Source: Clavibacter sepedonicus (GTDB taxonomy: Bacteria > Actinomycetota > Actinomycetes > Actinomycetales > Microbacteriaceae). Taken from it: 64,000 bases of DNA. The notes under the pieces were generated by a model. That model worked only from the letters and a program-made list of their open reading frames with translations, made no database searches and was not told where the DNA came from. Position 1 is the stretch's first letter, and every line of letters starts with the position of its first letter. Position numbers and translations under genes: made by a program. Shown here piece by piece: positions 25,178-33,135 of this stretch. The DNA lies in assembly GCF_000069225.1 (NCBI RefSeq), contig NC_010407.1:2418001-2482000 (forward strand), in the 5' to 3' direction.

Positions 25178-26755
25178 TCAGGCTCCGGCCGCGACCGTCT
25201 CCTGCTCGATGCGCGGGAACAGGGGCGCGTCGAGCGGCGTGACGGTGCCGGATCCGGTCCACTCGTCGGCGAGGTCGATGCGCTGCTGGCCGACCGTGCC
25301 GGTGCCGCCGAGCGCGGTCCAGAGCTTGGCGGTGGCGCCGGGGAGCACGGGGGCGAGCAGCACGGCGAGCGTGCCGAGGCCGCGGACCGCGGTGTGCAGC
25401 ACGGTCTCGAGCCGCGCGCGGTCCTCGTCCTTCTTCGCGAGGGCCCAGGGCTCCTGGCTCGTGATGTAGCCGTTGAGCTCGTCGACCAGAGTCCAGACCG
25501 CGGCAAGCGACTCGTGGATCGCGAGCCGCTCGATGGCGTCGTCCGCGGTGGATGCGGCGGCGCGCGCGACGCTCTGCACGCGCAGATCCGCCTCGGTGAG
25601 CTCGTTCGCCTCGGGGATCCGGCCGTCGAAGTAGCGGCCGACCATGGCGATCACGCGGGAGGAGAGGTTGCCGAAGCCGTTGGCGAGCTCGGCCTGGTAG
25701 CGGGCGCTGAGGTCCTCCCAGCTGAACGAGCCGTCCTGCCCGAAGGCGAAGGCGCGCATGAAGTAGTAGCGGAACGCGTCGATGCCGAAGGTGTCGGTGA
25801 TGGTCTGCGGCACGATGCCCGTCAGCTTCGACTTCGACATCTTCTCGCCGCCGACGAGCAGCCAGCCGTGGCCGAAGACGCGGCGGGGCGGCTCCTCGCC
25901 GAGCGCCATGAGCATGGCGGGCCAGATGACGGCGTGGAACCGCAGGATGTCCTTGCCCACGAGGTGCGTGGCGGGCCAGCGGCGATGGAACGCGTCGTCG
26001 TCGACGCCGTAGCCGATGGCCGTGACGTAGTTCATCAGCGCCTCGAACCACACGTAGACGACGTGGCTCTCGTCCCACGGGATCGGGATGCCCCAGTCGA
26101 AGCTGGAGCGCGAGATGGAGAGGTCCTCGAGGCCGCGGCGCACGAAGGAGAGGATCTCGTTGCGGGCGCTCTCCGGCTGGATGAAGTCGGGCCGTTCCTC
26201 GTAGAACGCCAGCAGCCGCTCGCCGAAGTCGCTCATGCGGAAGAAGTAGTTCTTCTCCTCCAGCAGCTCGACCGGCTTCGAGTGGATGGCGCAGACGAGC
26301 TGGCCCTCGAACGGACCCGTGCCCTCGAGGAGGTCGGACGGCTGCTTGTACTCCTCGCAGCCGACGCAGTAGTAGCCCTTGTACTCGCCTGTGTAGATGA
26401 ACCCGGCGTCGTGCAGGCGCTGCAGGAAGACCTTGACGCTCTCCTCGTGGCGGGCGTCGGTGGTGCGGATGAAGTCGTCGTTGGAGATGTCGACGGCCTC
26501 GAGCAGCGGCTGCCAGCTCTCGGTGACGAGGCGGTCGGCCCAGGCCTTCGGCGTCGTGTCGTTCGCGGTGGCCGTGCGGAGGATCTTCTGCCCGTGCTCG
26601 TCGGTGCCCGTGAGGAACCAGGTGTCGTCGCCGCGCTGGCGGTGCCAGCGGGCGAGCACGTCGGCGGCGACCTCCGTGTACGCGTGCCCGATGTGCGGGA
26701 CGTCGTTCACGTAGAAGATCGGCGTGGTGATGTAGAAGGGCTCGCCGCGGGACAT
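25178..26755 (-). CDS. metG: Methionyl-tRNA synthetase
   Basis: 525-residue class I synthetase that charges tRNA-Met. The HIGH motif is in FYVNDVPHIGHAYTE and the KMSKS loop is in GGEKMSKSKLTG. A single zinc knuckle (CVGCEEY and CAIHSK) lies in the connective peptide. There is no C-terminal tRNA-binding extension, as usual in actinobacteria. I chose MSRGEPFYITT at 26755 rather than upstream starts because it aligns with the family and a TACGAT hexamer ends exactly 7 nt before it, consistent with a leaderless mRNA. Confidence 0.95.
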   Translation of the reverse strand: MSRGEPFYITTPIFYVNDVPHIGHAYTEVAADVLARWHRQRGDDTWFLTGTDEHGQKILRTATANDTTPKAWADRLVTESWQPLLEAVDISNDDFIRTTDARHEESVKVFLQRLHDAGFIYTGEYKGYYCVGCEEYKQPSDLLEGTGPFEGQLVCAIHSKPVELLEEKNYFFRMSDFGERLLAFYEERPDFIQPESARNEILSFVRRGLEDLSISRSSFDWGIPIPWDESHVVYVWFEALMNYVTAIGYGVDDDAFHRRWPATHLVGKDILRFHAVIWPAMLMALGEEPPRRVFGHGWLLVGGEKMSKSKLTGIVPQTITDTFGIDAFRYYFMRAFAFGQDGSFSWEDLSARYQAELANGFGNLSSRVIAMVGRYFDGRIPEANELTEADLRVQSVARAAASTADDAIERLAIHESLAAVWTLVDELNGYITSQEPWALAKKDEDRARLETVLHTAVRGLGTLAVLLAPVLPGATAKLWTALGGTGTVGQQRIDLADEWTGSGTVTPLDAPLFPRIEQETVAAGA

Positions 26756-26762
26756 GGGCTCC

Positions 26763-26768
26763 ATCGTA
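26763..26768 (-). promoter_or_regulatory. -10 box, leaderless type (metG)
   Basis: TACGAT on the minus strand ends 7 nt before the ATG at 26755. It excludes the longer open frame, which would have to start upstream of this promoter. Confidence 0.5.
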
Positions 26769-26887
26769 ATGCTCGGCGGGAGCGGTCCCGGCCGTGTGAC
26801 GGGGGGGGTGCAGGTGGGGTGGTGCGGCACAGCTTCGGTGCCTCATCCGTTGGCCCACCGCGAGGTGGGAAACCGTCTCCGACCCCA

Positions 26888-27148
26888 TCACCGCAGAGTG
26901 GGAGCTGACGGCACCCCGCAATGCTCAGCGACGCGGGCCGACACGGCCTCCGCGTCCTCACGGGCGAGGAGCGCAGCGACAAGCCCCGCCGGGATCGTCT
27001 CGGCGGGGCGCTTGATCGTGACGCTGAGCACACGACCGCGGAACCGGACGATCGACGGCGACACATCGACGCGCACTTGATTCGGGTCACCCGTCCCGCG
27101 CGGGACGAAGGGCCGAGGCGGTTGCAGGAGACGCGGCTCGAGGTTCAT
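26888..27148 (-). CDS. Small hypothetical protein
   Basis: 86 residues from ATG 27148 (MNLEPRLLQPPRPFVPRGTG). Codon use looks coding, although it is less GC-biased than in neighbouring genes. The middle (VRVDVSPSIVRFRGRVLSVT) suggests beta strands. No family recognised. It is divergent from the next small gene, with starts only 10 bp apart, which leaves no room for two promoters, so one of them may be a remnant. Confidence 0.45.
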   Translation of the reverse strand: MNLEPRLLQPPRPFVPRGTGDPNQVRVDVSPSIVRFRGRVLSVTIKRPAETIPAGLVAALLAREDAEAVSARVAEHCGVPSAPTLR

Positions 27149-27157
27149 CCTGAATAG

Positions 27158-27406
27158 GTGTGGAATTCGCGAAAGAGCAGTCGTCGTCAGACGTCCCCGG
27201 CACCTGCCGAAGTCTGGATCGTCTTGCATGATGAATCGCCGCACAACACCGTTCTCGGTGTCTTCGCGACCGAGCCCGAGGCGTCGCAGTTCGCGGACGA
27301 GGTGGAAGCGCAGTTCCCGCAGGGCGTCATCTACACGAGCTTCCGAGTCGGCTACCGCTACGACCGCGGGCCGGGGCACGTCGAGTTCGGGCCTGCCCGC
27401 GGGTAG
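27158..27406 (+). CDS. Small hypothetical protein
   Basis: 82 residues from GTG 27158. The first 17 residues are basic and may not be native. The core, EVWIVLHDESPHNTVLGVFA then ASQFADEVEAQFPQGVIYTS, has convincing coding periodicity and a compact alpha/beta look. No family recognised. It ends 8 bp before a perfect hairpin. It could be a fragment, because no ribosome site precedes the GTG. Confidence 0.5.
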   Translation: MWNSRKSSRRQTSPAPAEVWIVLHDESPHNTVLGVFATEPEASQFADEVEAQFPQGVIYTSFRVGYRYDRGPGHVEFGPARG

Positions 27407-27413
27407 CTCGCAC

Positions 27414-27443
27414 GTCGGCGGGGGCGGTGAAGCCCCCGCCGAC
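27414..27443. terminator. Bidirectional hairpin terminator
   Basis: A perfect 12-bp stem (27414-27425 with 27432-27443) and a 6-nt loop lie between two convergent genes ending at 27406 and 27449, so the hairpin can serve both. Confidence 0.72.
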
Positions 27444-27448
27444 TCAGG

Positions 27449-28114
27449 TCACGGGTTGGTGCCGCAGGGGAGCGTGGCCTCCTCATAGGCGGACGCGGTG
27501 CCGGTGCTGCCGGTGGGGAAGGTACCCGTGCTGCGCACGATCATGCGGAAGGTCGTGTCACGGAGGTCGTCGCACTTGCGAATCGGCGAGGTCTGCTCGA
27601 GTCGGCCCTGACCTGCGTTGACCGAGTTGAAGGGCCCCGCCACCTTCTGCAACCCCCACCACACCGTCTTGTACAGCTCAGTGGTCTGCGAGATCTGGGC
27701 CATCACCACGGTGCACTGCGTAGCTGGGTGGCCGCCCACTGCACCGTACGGGTAGATCCCCCCGGACTTGCGCTTGTACACGTTGCCCGTGTCGATGGAG
27801 CAGCTCTGACCGTTTGCAGCGGCGGTCGGCGAGACAGCCTGCTTGCTGACGGAACCCGTGGATGACGGAGCTGAGAACGTGGCCGTCTCGCTGCCTGCGG
27901 ACGGCACCTGGGACCAGGTGAGGTCGCCAGGGCCAGGAGCCGGAACCGATGGGTCATAGGCAGGGGCGTCGACCGGAGCTCCGACGGACAGGGCTGCGGC
28001 GAGTCCAGGTTGAGCGGGCGTCGCCGCTGAGGCAGGCATGGCAGTCAGTAGTGAAGTAGTGATGAGAGCGCAGGTTGCAGCAGCGGCCAGGGCGGTTCTC
28101 GTTTGGATGGGCAC
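27449..28114 (-). CDS. Secreted four-cysteine protein of unknown function
   Basis: 221 residues from GTG 28114 (GAAAGG upstream). The signal peptide is about 1-31 (TALAAAATCALITTSLLTAM, cleaved after ASA). A Pro/Ser/Ala-rich linker follows to about residue 100. The terminal domain of about 115 residues has four Cys (SCSIDTG, TQCTVVM, KCDDLRD, LPCGTNP), suggesting two disulfides, and aromatic motifs IYPYGAVGGHP and LYKTVWWGLQ. The gene is less GC-rich than its neighbours. In a plant-associated actinobacterium a secreted, disulfide-bonded protein is a reasonable effector or wall protein candidate, but this is inference. Confidence 0.8.
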   Translation of the reverse strand: MPIQTRTALAAAATCALITTSLLTAMPASAATPAQPGLAAALSVGAPVDAPAYDPSVPAPGPGDLTWSQVPSAGSETATFSAPSSTGSVSKQAVSPTAAANGQSCSIDTGNVYKRKSGGIYPYGAVGGHPATQCTVVMAQISQTTELYKTVWWGLQKVAGPFNSVNAGQGRLEQTSPIRKCDDLRDTTFRMIVRSTGTFPTGSTGTASAYEEATLPCGTNP

Positions 28115-28517
28115 GATCGACCTTTCAGGCAGAGCGCCCCGGCTACCCCTCGTAGCCGAATGAAGGCGCGCATCATTGATAGCCGCAGTCGGCCGCACTC
28201 AGCATCCATTCAGGTCCACGCGCCAGCCAATCGGCAGCGATGGTCACCAGAACGTCGGGCATCGTCACGCTCGACACGACAACCCGCGTGTGACTGCGGA
28301 CGGAGGCGGGCGGGGAGCGCCTGCTAGACGGGGTCTCCGAAGGGGTTGGGAATCACGCTTCGCACGTCGACGGGTGCAGCCGAGGCACTCGGACTCCGCC
28401 CCGAGTCCTGCACATACGCGACGGCGAGGACGGCGACGACGACGACGACGTGATCGAACTGCCCGAATCGTTCGGGTCGTCCACCACCTACGAACTCGGG
28501 CCGCGCCTGCGCGACGG
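28115..28517. other. 403-bp intergenic stretch, no clear gene
   Basis: It holds the region upstream of the secreted protein and downstream of prpC. There is a GAC-rich tract around 28430-28450. A minus-strand open frame ending in TAG at 28324-28326, with a run of Val codons, has no usable start outside prpC and may be a remnant. No promoter was convincing. Confidence 0.6.
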
Positions 28518-29651
28518 TCAGGAGAGGTGCCGCTCCGCCGCCCCGTCGTACTCCGACAGCGGACGGATCAGCGAGTTCGACGCCCGCTGCTCGACGATGT
28601 GCGCCGTCCAGCCGACCACGCGCGCGGCGACGAAGAGCGGCGTGAAGGCGCGGGTCTCGAAGCCGAGGAGCGCGTAGGCGGGGCCGGACGGGTAGTCGAG
28701 GTTCGGCAGGATCCCGGTGCGCTCGGCCATGCCGCGCTCGAGCGCGTCGTACAGCTCCATCGTGCGGCGGGCGGACTCCCCCGTCTCACCGCCGGCCTCG
28801 ACGCGCACGACCACGAGGTCGTCGAGCGCGGCCTTCATCGTCGGCACGCGCGAGTCGCCCGCGCGGTAGACGCGGTGGCCGAAGCCCATGACCTTGCGCT
28901 TGGCGGCGAGGGCCTCGTCGAGCCACGCCTCGACCCGCGCTGCGTCGCCGATCTCGTCGAGCGTCTCAAGCACGGCCTCGTTCGCGCCGCCGTGCAGCGG
29001 GCCCTTGAGCGCGCCGATAGCGCCCGTGACGGCGGAGTGCAGGTCGGCGAGGGTCGAGGTGATGACGCGGGCCGTGAACGTGGAGGCGTTGAAGGAGTGC
29101 TCGGCGTAGAGGATCAGCGACACCTCCATGGCCTTCGCGTCCGCCTCCGTGGGGCGCTCGCCGTGCACCATGAGCAGCAGGTTCTCGGCGAGGCCGAGGT
29201 CGTCGCGCGGCTCGACGGGCGCGAGGCCCTGGCGGCGGCGCTGGTCGTAGGCGATGAGCACGGGGATCTGCGCGAGGAGCCGCACGGAGCGCTCGAGGTC
29301 GGCGTCGGCCGAGTGGTCCTCGGGCGCGGGATCGGCGGCGCCGATCGCGCTGACCGCCGTGCGGAGGACATCCATGGGGTGCGCGTCCACGGGCAGCGCG
29401 TCGATGATCCGCAGCACCGCGTCCGCCGGCTGTCGCTCCGCGCGCTCCTGGTTCTCGAAGTGCGCGAGCTCCTCGTCGGTCGGCAGCTCGCCGTGCCACA
29501 GGAGGTACGCGACCTGCTCGAAGGAGCAGTGCGCGGCGAGCTCCTGCACGGGGTAGCCGCGGTAGAGGAGGGAGTTGGTGGCCGGCTCGACCTTGCTGAT
29601 GGCGGTCGTGTCGACGACGACGCCGGCGAGGCCCTTGCGGATGTCGGTCAT
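28518..29651 (-). CDS. prpC: 2-methylcitrate synthase/citrate synthase
   Basis: 377 residues. It condenses propionyl-CoA (or acetyl-CoA) with oxaloacetate. KVEPATNSLLYRGYPVQELA is typical of the PrpC/GltA2 branch. Catalytic residues are in GPLHGGANEAV (His), MGFGHRVYRAGD (His) and the later Asp of NLDYPSGPAYALLG. Assignment to the 2-methylcitrate cycle rests on branch features and on prpB and prpD, which lie 7.7 kb upstream on the same strand. In many actinobacteria prpD, prpB and prpC are adjacent; here seven genes separate prpC from prpB. Start ATG 29651 has AAGGAGC upstream. Confidence 0.88.
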   Translation of the reverse strand: MTDIRKGLAGVVVDTTAISKVEPATNSLLYRGYPVQELAAHCSFEQVAYLLWHGELPTDEELAHFENQERAERQPADAVLRIIDALPVDAHPMDVLRTAVSAIGAADPAPEDHSADADLERSVRLLAQIPVLIAYDQRRRQGLAPVEPRDDLGLAENLLLMVHGERPTEADAKAMEVSLILYAEHSFNASTFTARVITSTLADLHSAVTGAIGALKGPLHGGANEAVLETLDEIGDAARVEAWLDEALAAKRKVMGFGHRVYRAGDSRVPTMKAALDDLVVVRVEAGGETGESARRTMELYDALERGMAERTGILPNLDYPSGPAYALLGFETRAFTPLFVAARVVGWTAHIVEQRASNSLIRPLSEYDGAAERHLS

Positions 29652-29927
29652 GGTGCTCCTTCGCGTCATGCCGCACCCGCGTGGTCGGGCGGATCGAGTC
29701 GCCTCCGGGTGCGTTCGTCACTGTATCGGGGCAGGTGCCGCGCGGGCGAGGGCCGCCCGTGGCCGAGGCGGTGGACGCGCGATGGCGGGCTGGGGAGGAG
29801 GCGACGGGCGTCGCGCCCCACGTGACGGGCGGCTCCGCACCCGGTCCCGGCGGCCTCCGCTCGGTAGCCTCACGAGCAGGCGCTCCCGCGGCGCCGCCCG
29901 CACCGCAGCGCCGACCCGGAGGACGCC

Positions 29928-31391
29928 ATGCCCGAGAGCACCGACCACGCCGATCCCGCGACCGACGCCCAGCCCGGCGCGGCGACCGAGCCCGAGCGCT
30001 ACGACGTCGCCGTCATCGGCGCCGGACCCGCGGGCACCGCCGCCGCCCTCCGCGCGGCCGAGCTCGGCGCATCCGTCGTCGTGCTGGAGGCCGGACGCGT
30101 CGGCGGCACGTGCGTCAACACCGGGTGCGTGCCCACGCGGGTGCTCGCGAAGACCGCGCGGCTCGTGCGCGAGGTGCGGTCCGCGGGCGAGAACGGGATC
30201 GGCGTGGGCGATCCGACGCCGCACTGGCCCTCGATCGTCGCGCGCGTGCACGAGCAGGTCGACCGCGTGCGGTCGCTCAAGGACGAGGCCGAGCGGTTCC
30301 GCGCGGCGGGCGTGACGCTGATCCACGAGGGCCGCGCGCGGTTCGTCGACGACCGGACGCTCGTGCTCGATAGCGGCCGGCGGATCACCGCGGGCTCGAT
30401 CATCGTGTGCGTCGGCGGCCACTCGCGCCGCCTGCCCGTGCCCGGCGCCGAGCTCGCGACCGTGCCCGAGGACGTGCTCGCGCTGCCGGGGATCCCCCGT
30501 CGTCTGGCGGTCATCGGCGCGGGCAACACGGGCGCGCAGCTCGTCACCGTGTTCCGCTCGTTCGGCTCGGAGGTGACGCTGCTCGACGTCGCCCCGCGCG
30601 TGCTCACCGCGTCCGACGAGGCGATCTCCGAGGCCGTCGCCGACGCGTTCACCGCGCAGGGCGTGCGCGTGCACACGGGCATCGACACGGTGACGGGCCT
30701 GACGAAGACCGGCGACGGATCCATCACCCTGCTCTGGCGCGACGGCGACCGCCCGCAGTCTTCCAGCTTCGACGCCGTGATCATGGCCACGGGCTGGCCC
30801 GCCGACGTCGAGGACCTTGGGCTCGAGCATGCGGGGCTGGAGGTGGAGCGCTCGGCGATCCCGGTCGACCGCTACCTCCGCACGCGCGTGCCGCACATCC
30901 TCGCGGTGGGCGACGCCAACGGGAAGGACATGCTCGTGCAGGCGGCGCAGTCCGAGGGCGAGGCCGCGGCGGAGAACGCGGTGCTGGGCGTCAACCGGCG
31001 GATCCCGCTGCAGCTCCTCCCGGCCGGCGGCTTCACCGACCCCGACTACGCGGGCGTCGGCCTCACGCAGGCGGAGGCGCGCGAGCGCGACAGCGCGTGC
31101 GTGGTCGCGCGGGTGCCGTTCGCCGAGGTCGACCGCGCCGTGATCGACGACCGCGAGGCCGGCTTCCTCCTCCTCATCGCCGACCGCCGCCGTGAGCTCA
31201 TCCTCGGCGCGCACGCCGTGGGCGAGAACGCGGTCGAGGTGATCCAGTCGGTCACCACCGCGATGGCCGCGGGCGTCGACGTCGCCACCCTCGCGCACGT
31301 GCGGTTCGCGTACCCGACGTACAGCGCGATCATCGGGATCGCCGCCCGGCGGCTGCTGCAGGAGGACGACCGGGCGGGCGAGCTCGACTGA
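29928..31391 (+). CDS. FAD-dependent pyridine nucleotide-disulfide oxidoreductase (MerA/Lpd-like)
   Basis: 487 residues. The N-terminal Rossmann loop VAVIGAGPAGTAAALRAAEL is followed by the redox pair C62 and C67 in GGTCVNTGCVPTRVLAK. A second nucleotide loop, AVIGAGNTGAQLVTVF, binds NAD(P)H, and the dimerisation domain starts at about 365. At the C-terminus the His-Pro-x-x-x-Glu active-site pair of lipoamide dehydrogenase is replaced by FAYPTYSAIIG, so it is not a classical Lpd, and the N-terminal metal domain of MerA is missing. The electron acceptor is unknown. GGAGG precedes the ATG. It starts the block that separates prpC from prpB. Confidence 0.85.
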   Translation: MPESTDHADPATDAQPGAATEPERYDVAVIGAGPAGTAAALRAAELGASVVVLEAGRVGGTCVNTGCVPTRVLAKTARLVREVRSAGENGIGVGDPTPHWPSIVARVHEQVDRVRSLKDEAERFRAAGVTLIHEGRARFVDDRTLVLDSGRRITAGSIIVCVGGHSRRLPVPGAELATVPEDVLALPGIPRRLAVIGAGNTGAQLVTVFRSFGSEVTLLDVAPRVLTASDEAISEAVADAFTAQGVRVHTGIDTVTGLTKTGDGSITLLWRDGDRPQSSSFDAVIMATGWPADVEDLGLEHAGLEVERSAIPVDRYLRTRVPHILAVGDANGKDMLVQAAQSEGEAAAENAVLGVNRRIPLQLLPAGGFTDPDYAGVGLTQAEARERDSACVVARVPFAEVDRAVIDDREAGFLLLIADRRRELILGAHAVGENAVEVIQSVTTAMAAGVDVATLAHVRFAYPTYSAIIGIAARRLLQEDDRAGELD

Positions 31392-31425
31392 CGCGACGCC
31401 CGGGCGTCCGTGATCGGATGGGCGG

Positions 31426-32015
31426 ATGACCGCGCTCATCGTCACCGCCCACCCCGACACCGACTCCCTCACCCACGCCGTCGCCCGCCAGCTCGTCGAC
31501 GCGCTCGGCGCGTCCGGCGTCGCGACCGCGCACCTCGCGCAGGAGGGCTTCGACCCCGTGTTCGGCATGGCCGACCGGCGCGCGTACGCCGGCGACTCCC
31601 CGGCGCCCGCGGACGTGGTCGCGGAGCAGGCGCGCCTAGACGCCGTGGACCACGTCGTGCTCGTCTTCCCCGTGTGGTGGTGGTCGATGCCCGCGCTGCT
31701 GAAGGGCTGGATCGACCGGACGTTCATCGCCGGCTGGGCCTTCGGAATCGACGACGACGGACGCATCGAGAAGCGGCTGCAGCGCCTCACCGTGCACCTC
31801 GTGCCCGTCTCCGGCACGAGCCAGGAGGCCTTCGCCCGGCACGGCTACCTCTCCGCGTTCGAGACGCAGATCGGTCACGGGATCCTCGAGTACTGCGGCG
31901 CGCGCAGAGGCGCCATGGCCTTCGTGCACGACTCCGAGTCGGGCGACCGGGACGCGGTGGGGCCGAGGTGGAGCGGGCCGTCGCGGAGGTGGTGGCGGCG
32001 GTCGGCGCGGTCTGA
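31426..32015 (+). pseudogene. NAD(P)H:quinone oxidoreductase (flavodoxin-like fold), frameshifted near the 3' end
   Basis: MTALIVTAHPDTDSLTHAVA and VFPVWWWSMPALLKGWIDRT are the FMN-loop and active-site signatures of the NQO1/KefF/YwrO family. The frame is sound to residue about 178. At the G4 run 31959-31962 one G seems missing: an extra G gives GAEVERAVAEVVAAVGAV and a stop at 32013-32015. Without it, translation runs on to 32289 through the opposite gene with an Arg-rich tail. The catalytic core is preserved, so activity may survive. It could also be a sequence error. Confidence 0.78.
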
Positions 32016-32051
32016 CCGGCAGACCGCGCGTCGCGACACGGGTCGCCGCCG

Positions 32052-32486
32052 CTACGGGCGGACCGCAGCCCGCGCATCCCGCCGCCGCTCGACCGCCGTC
32101 ATCACGACGTACAGCGTCGTCCAGAGCACGAGGCCCGTGGCGAGGAAGATGCCGACGACCGCGAGCACGCCGCCCGCGGTGTCCACCCGGAACCAGCCGC
32201 TCAGCAGGAGCCCGGGGAGGACCGTCGCGAGCATCAGGACGAAGTGCGTGACGGACTGCCGGGTGAGGCTCCAGCGGTCCACCTGGTAGAGGAGCGAGCC
32301 GGCCGCGGTCGCAGCGACGATGACGCCGACCGCGAGGGTCGAGCGGCCGTCGGCGGTCCGCCCGTCCGCGAGCAGATACGCGGCGATCGCCGACATGGCG
32401 ACCAGCGGGATCCCGCCGAGGAGCACGGCACGGAGGAGGAGCCGCGGACGGCGCGCGACGGCGGCCCCGCCGGTGTCGCGGGTCAT
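32052..32486 (-). CDS. Small integral membrane protein, DUF3021-like
   Basis: 144 residues with four transmembrane helices (RAVLLGGIPLVAMSAIAAYL, STLAVGVIVAATAAGSLLYQ, VTHFVLMLATVLPGLLLSG and VVGIFLATGLVLWTTLYVVM), the size and layout of DUF3021 permease-like proteins. These usually sit next to a LytTR regulator, which is absent here. It overlaps the upstream lipoprotein gene by 4 bp. No transport substrate is known. Confidence 0.65.
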   Translation of the reverse strand: MTRDTGGAAVARRPRLLLRAVLLGGIPLVAMSAIAAYLLADGRTADGRSTLAVGVIVAATAAGSLLYQVDRWSLTRQSVTHFVLMLATVLPGLLLSGWFRVDTAGGVLAVVGIFLATGLVLWTTLYVVMTAVERRRDARAAVRP

Positions 32487-32980
32487 CCGGCGGCCGGCTC
32501 TCGGGGCGGCCCGGCGAGCCAGGCGTACTCGGTGCTGCACGCGTCCGGGATCCCCTCCATGCCGGAGAGGTCGTACGGGGACGTCGGCTCGGAGGACACG
32601 CCGCCGCCCAGGCTGACCTCGTCGCCCACCCGGTGGGACTCGTCGCCGAGGGCGAGGGTCGTGCCGTCCCACCGGGTCGTGCGCTCGGGGAGGATCGGCA
32701 GCCAGTGGGCGGAGCCGCCGTCGGGCGCGTAGCCCGGCGTCTCGAGGTAGAGGCAGCCGTCGCGCTCGACGAGCGTGCCGGTCAGGAGCGCCTCCATGCC
32801 GTCGCCGTCGTCGCGGTAGGTGGCGATCTCCGCCGACCCGGGGACGGGTGACGCCGCGGCGGCGGCGTCGGCGGGCGCCTCCGCCGGGCTGGTGGCGCAT
32901 CCCGCGAGGAGCGCTCCGAGGGCGGCTGCGACAGCGATCGTGCTCGCGCTGGTCCGTGCTCGTGCGGGTGCTCGTCGCAT
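32483..32980 (-). CDS. Putative lipoprotein
   Basis: 165 residues. The signal ends in a lipobox, LLAGC (Cys28), so the protein is probably lipidated and anchored outside the membrane. After an Ala/Pro linker the domain reads GMEALLTGTLVERDGCLYLE, then TTRWDGTTLALGDESHRVGD, a small beta-rich fold seen in unnamed actinobacterial lipoproteins with two further Cys. It is coupled by a 4-bp overlap to the DUF3021-like gene. It is divergent from hen1, with 155 bp between starts. Confidence 0.75.
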   Translation of the reverse strand: MRRAPARARTSASTIAVAAALGALLAGCATSPAEAPADAAAAASPVPGSAEIATYRDDGDGMEALLTGTLVERDGCLYLETPGYAPDGGSAHWLPILPERTTRWDGTTLALGDESHRVGDEVSLGGGVSSEPTSPYDLSGMEGIPDACSTEYAWLAGPPREPAAG

Positions 32981-33135
32981 GCGGTCTCCTCGTCCCGCCC
33001 AGCAGACCACGCGCACCCGCGCCGACGGAACTCCCGGTGAGGGGGCCGTGTGGCGCGGCCCCGCGGGGATCCCCCGCTCGCTACGGTGGCTCCAGGCCTC
33101 CGCACCGGGTCGCATCCCCCACGAGAGAGACCGCC

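Noticed and set aside
26801..26808. Run of eight G upstream of metG as a phase-variable promoter
   Set aside because: It lies more than 30 bp upstream of the likely -10 box and has no partner element; no support for regulation.
28324..28517. Minus-strand open frame with a Val-rich helix ending at TAG 28324-28326
   Set aside because: No start codon outside prpC and no ribosome site. Possibly a remnant of a small membrane protein; not enough to annotate.
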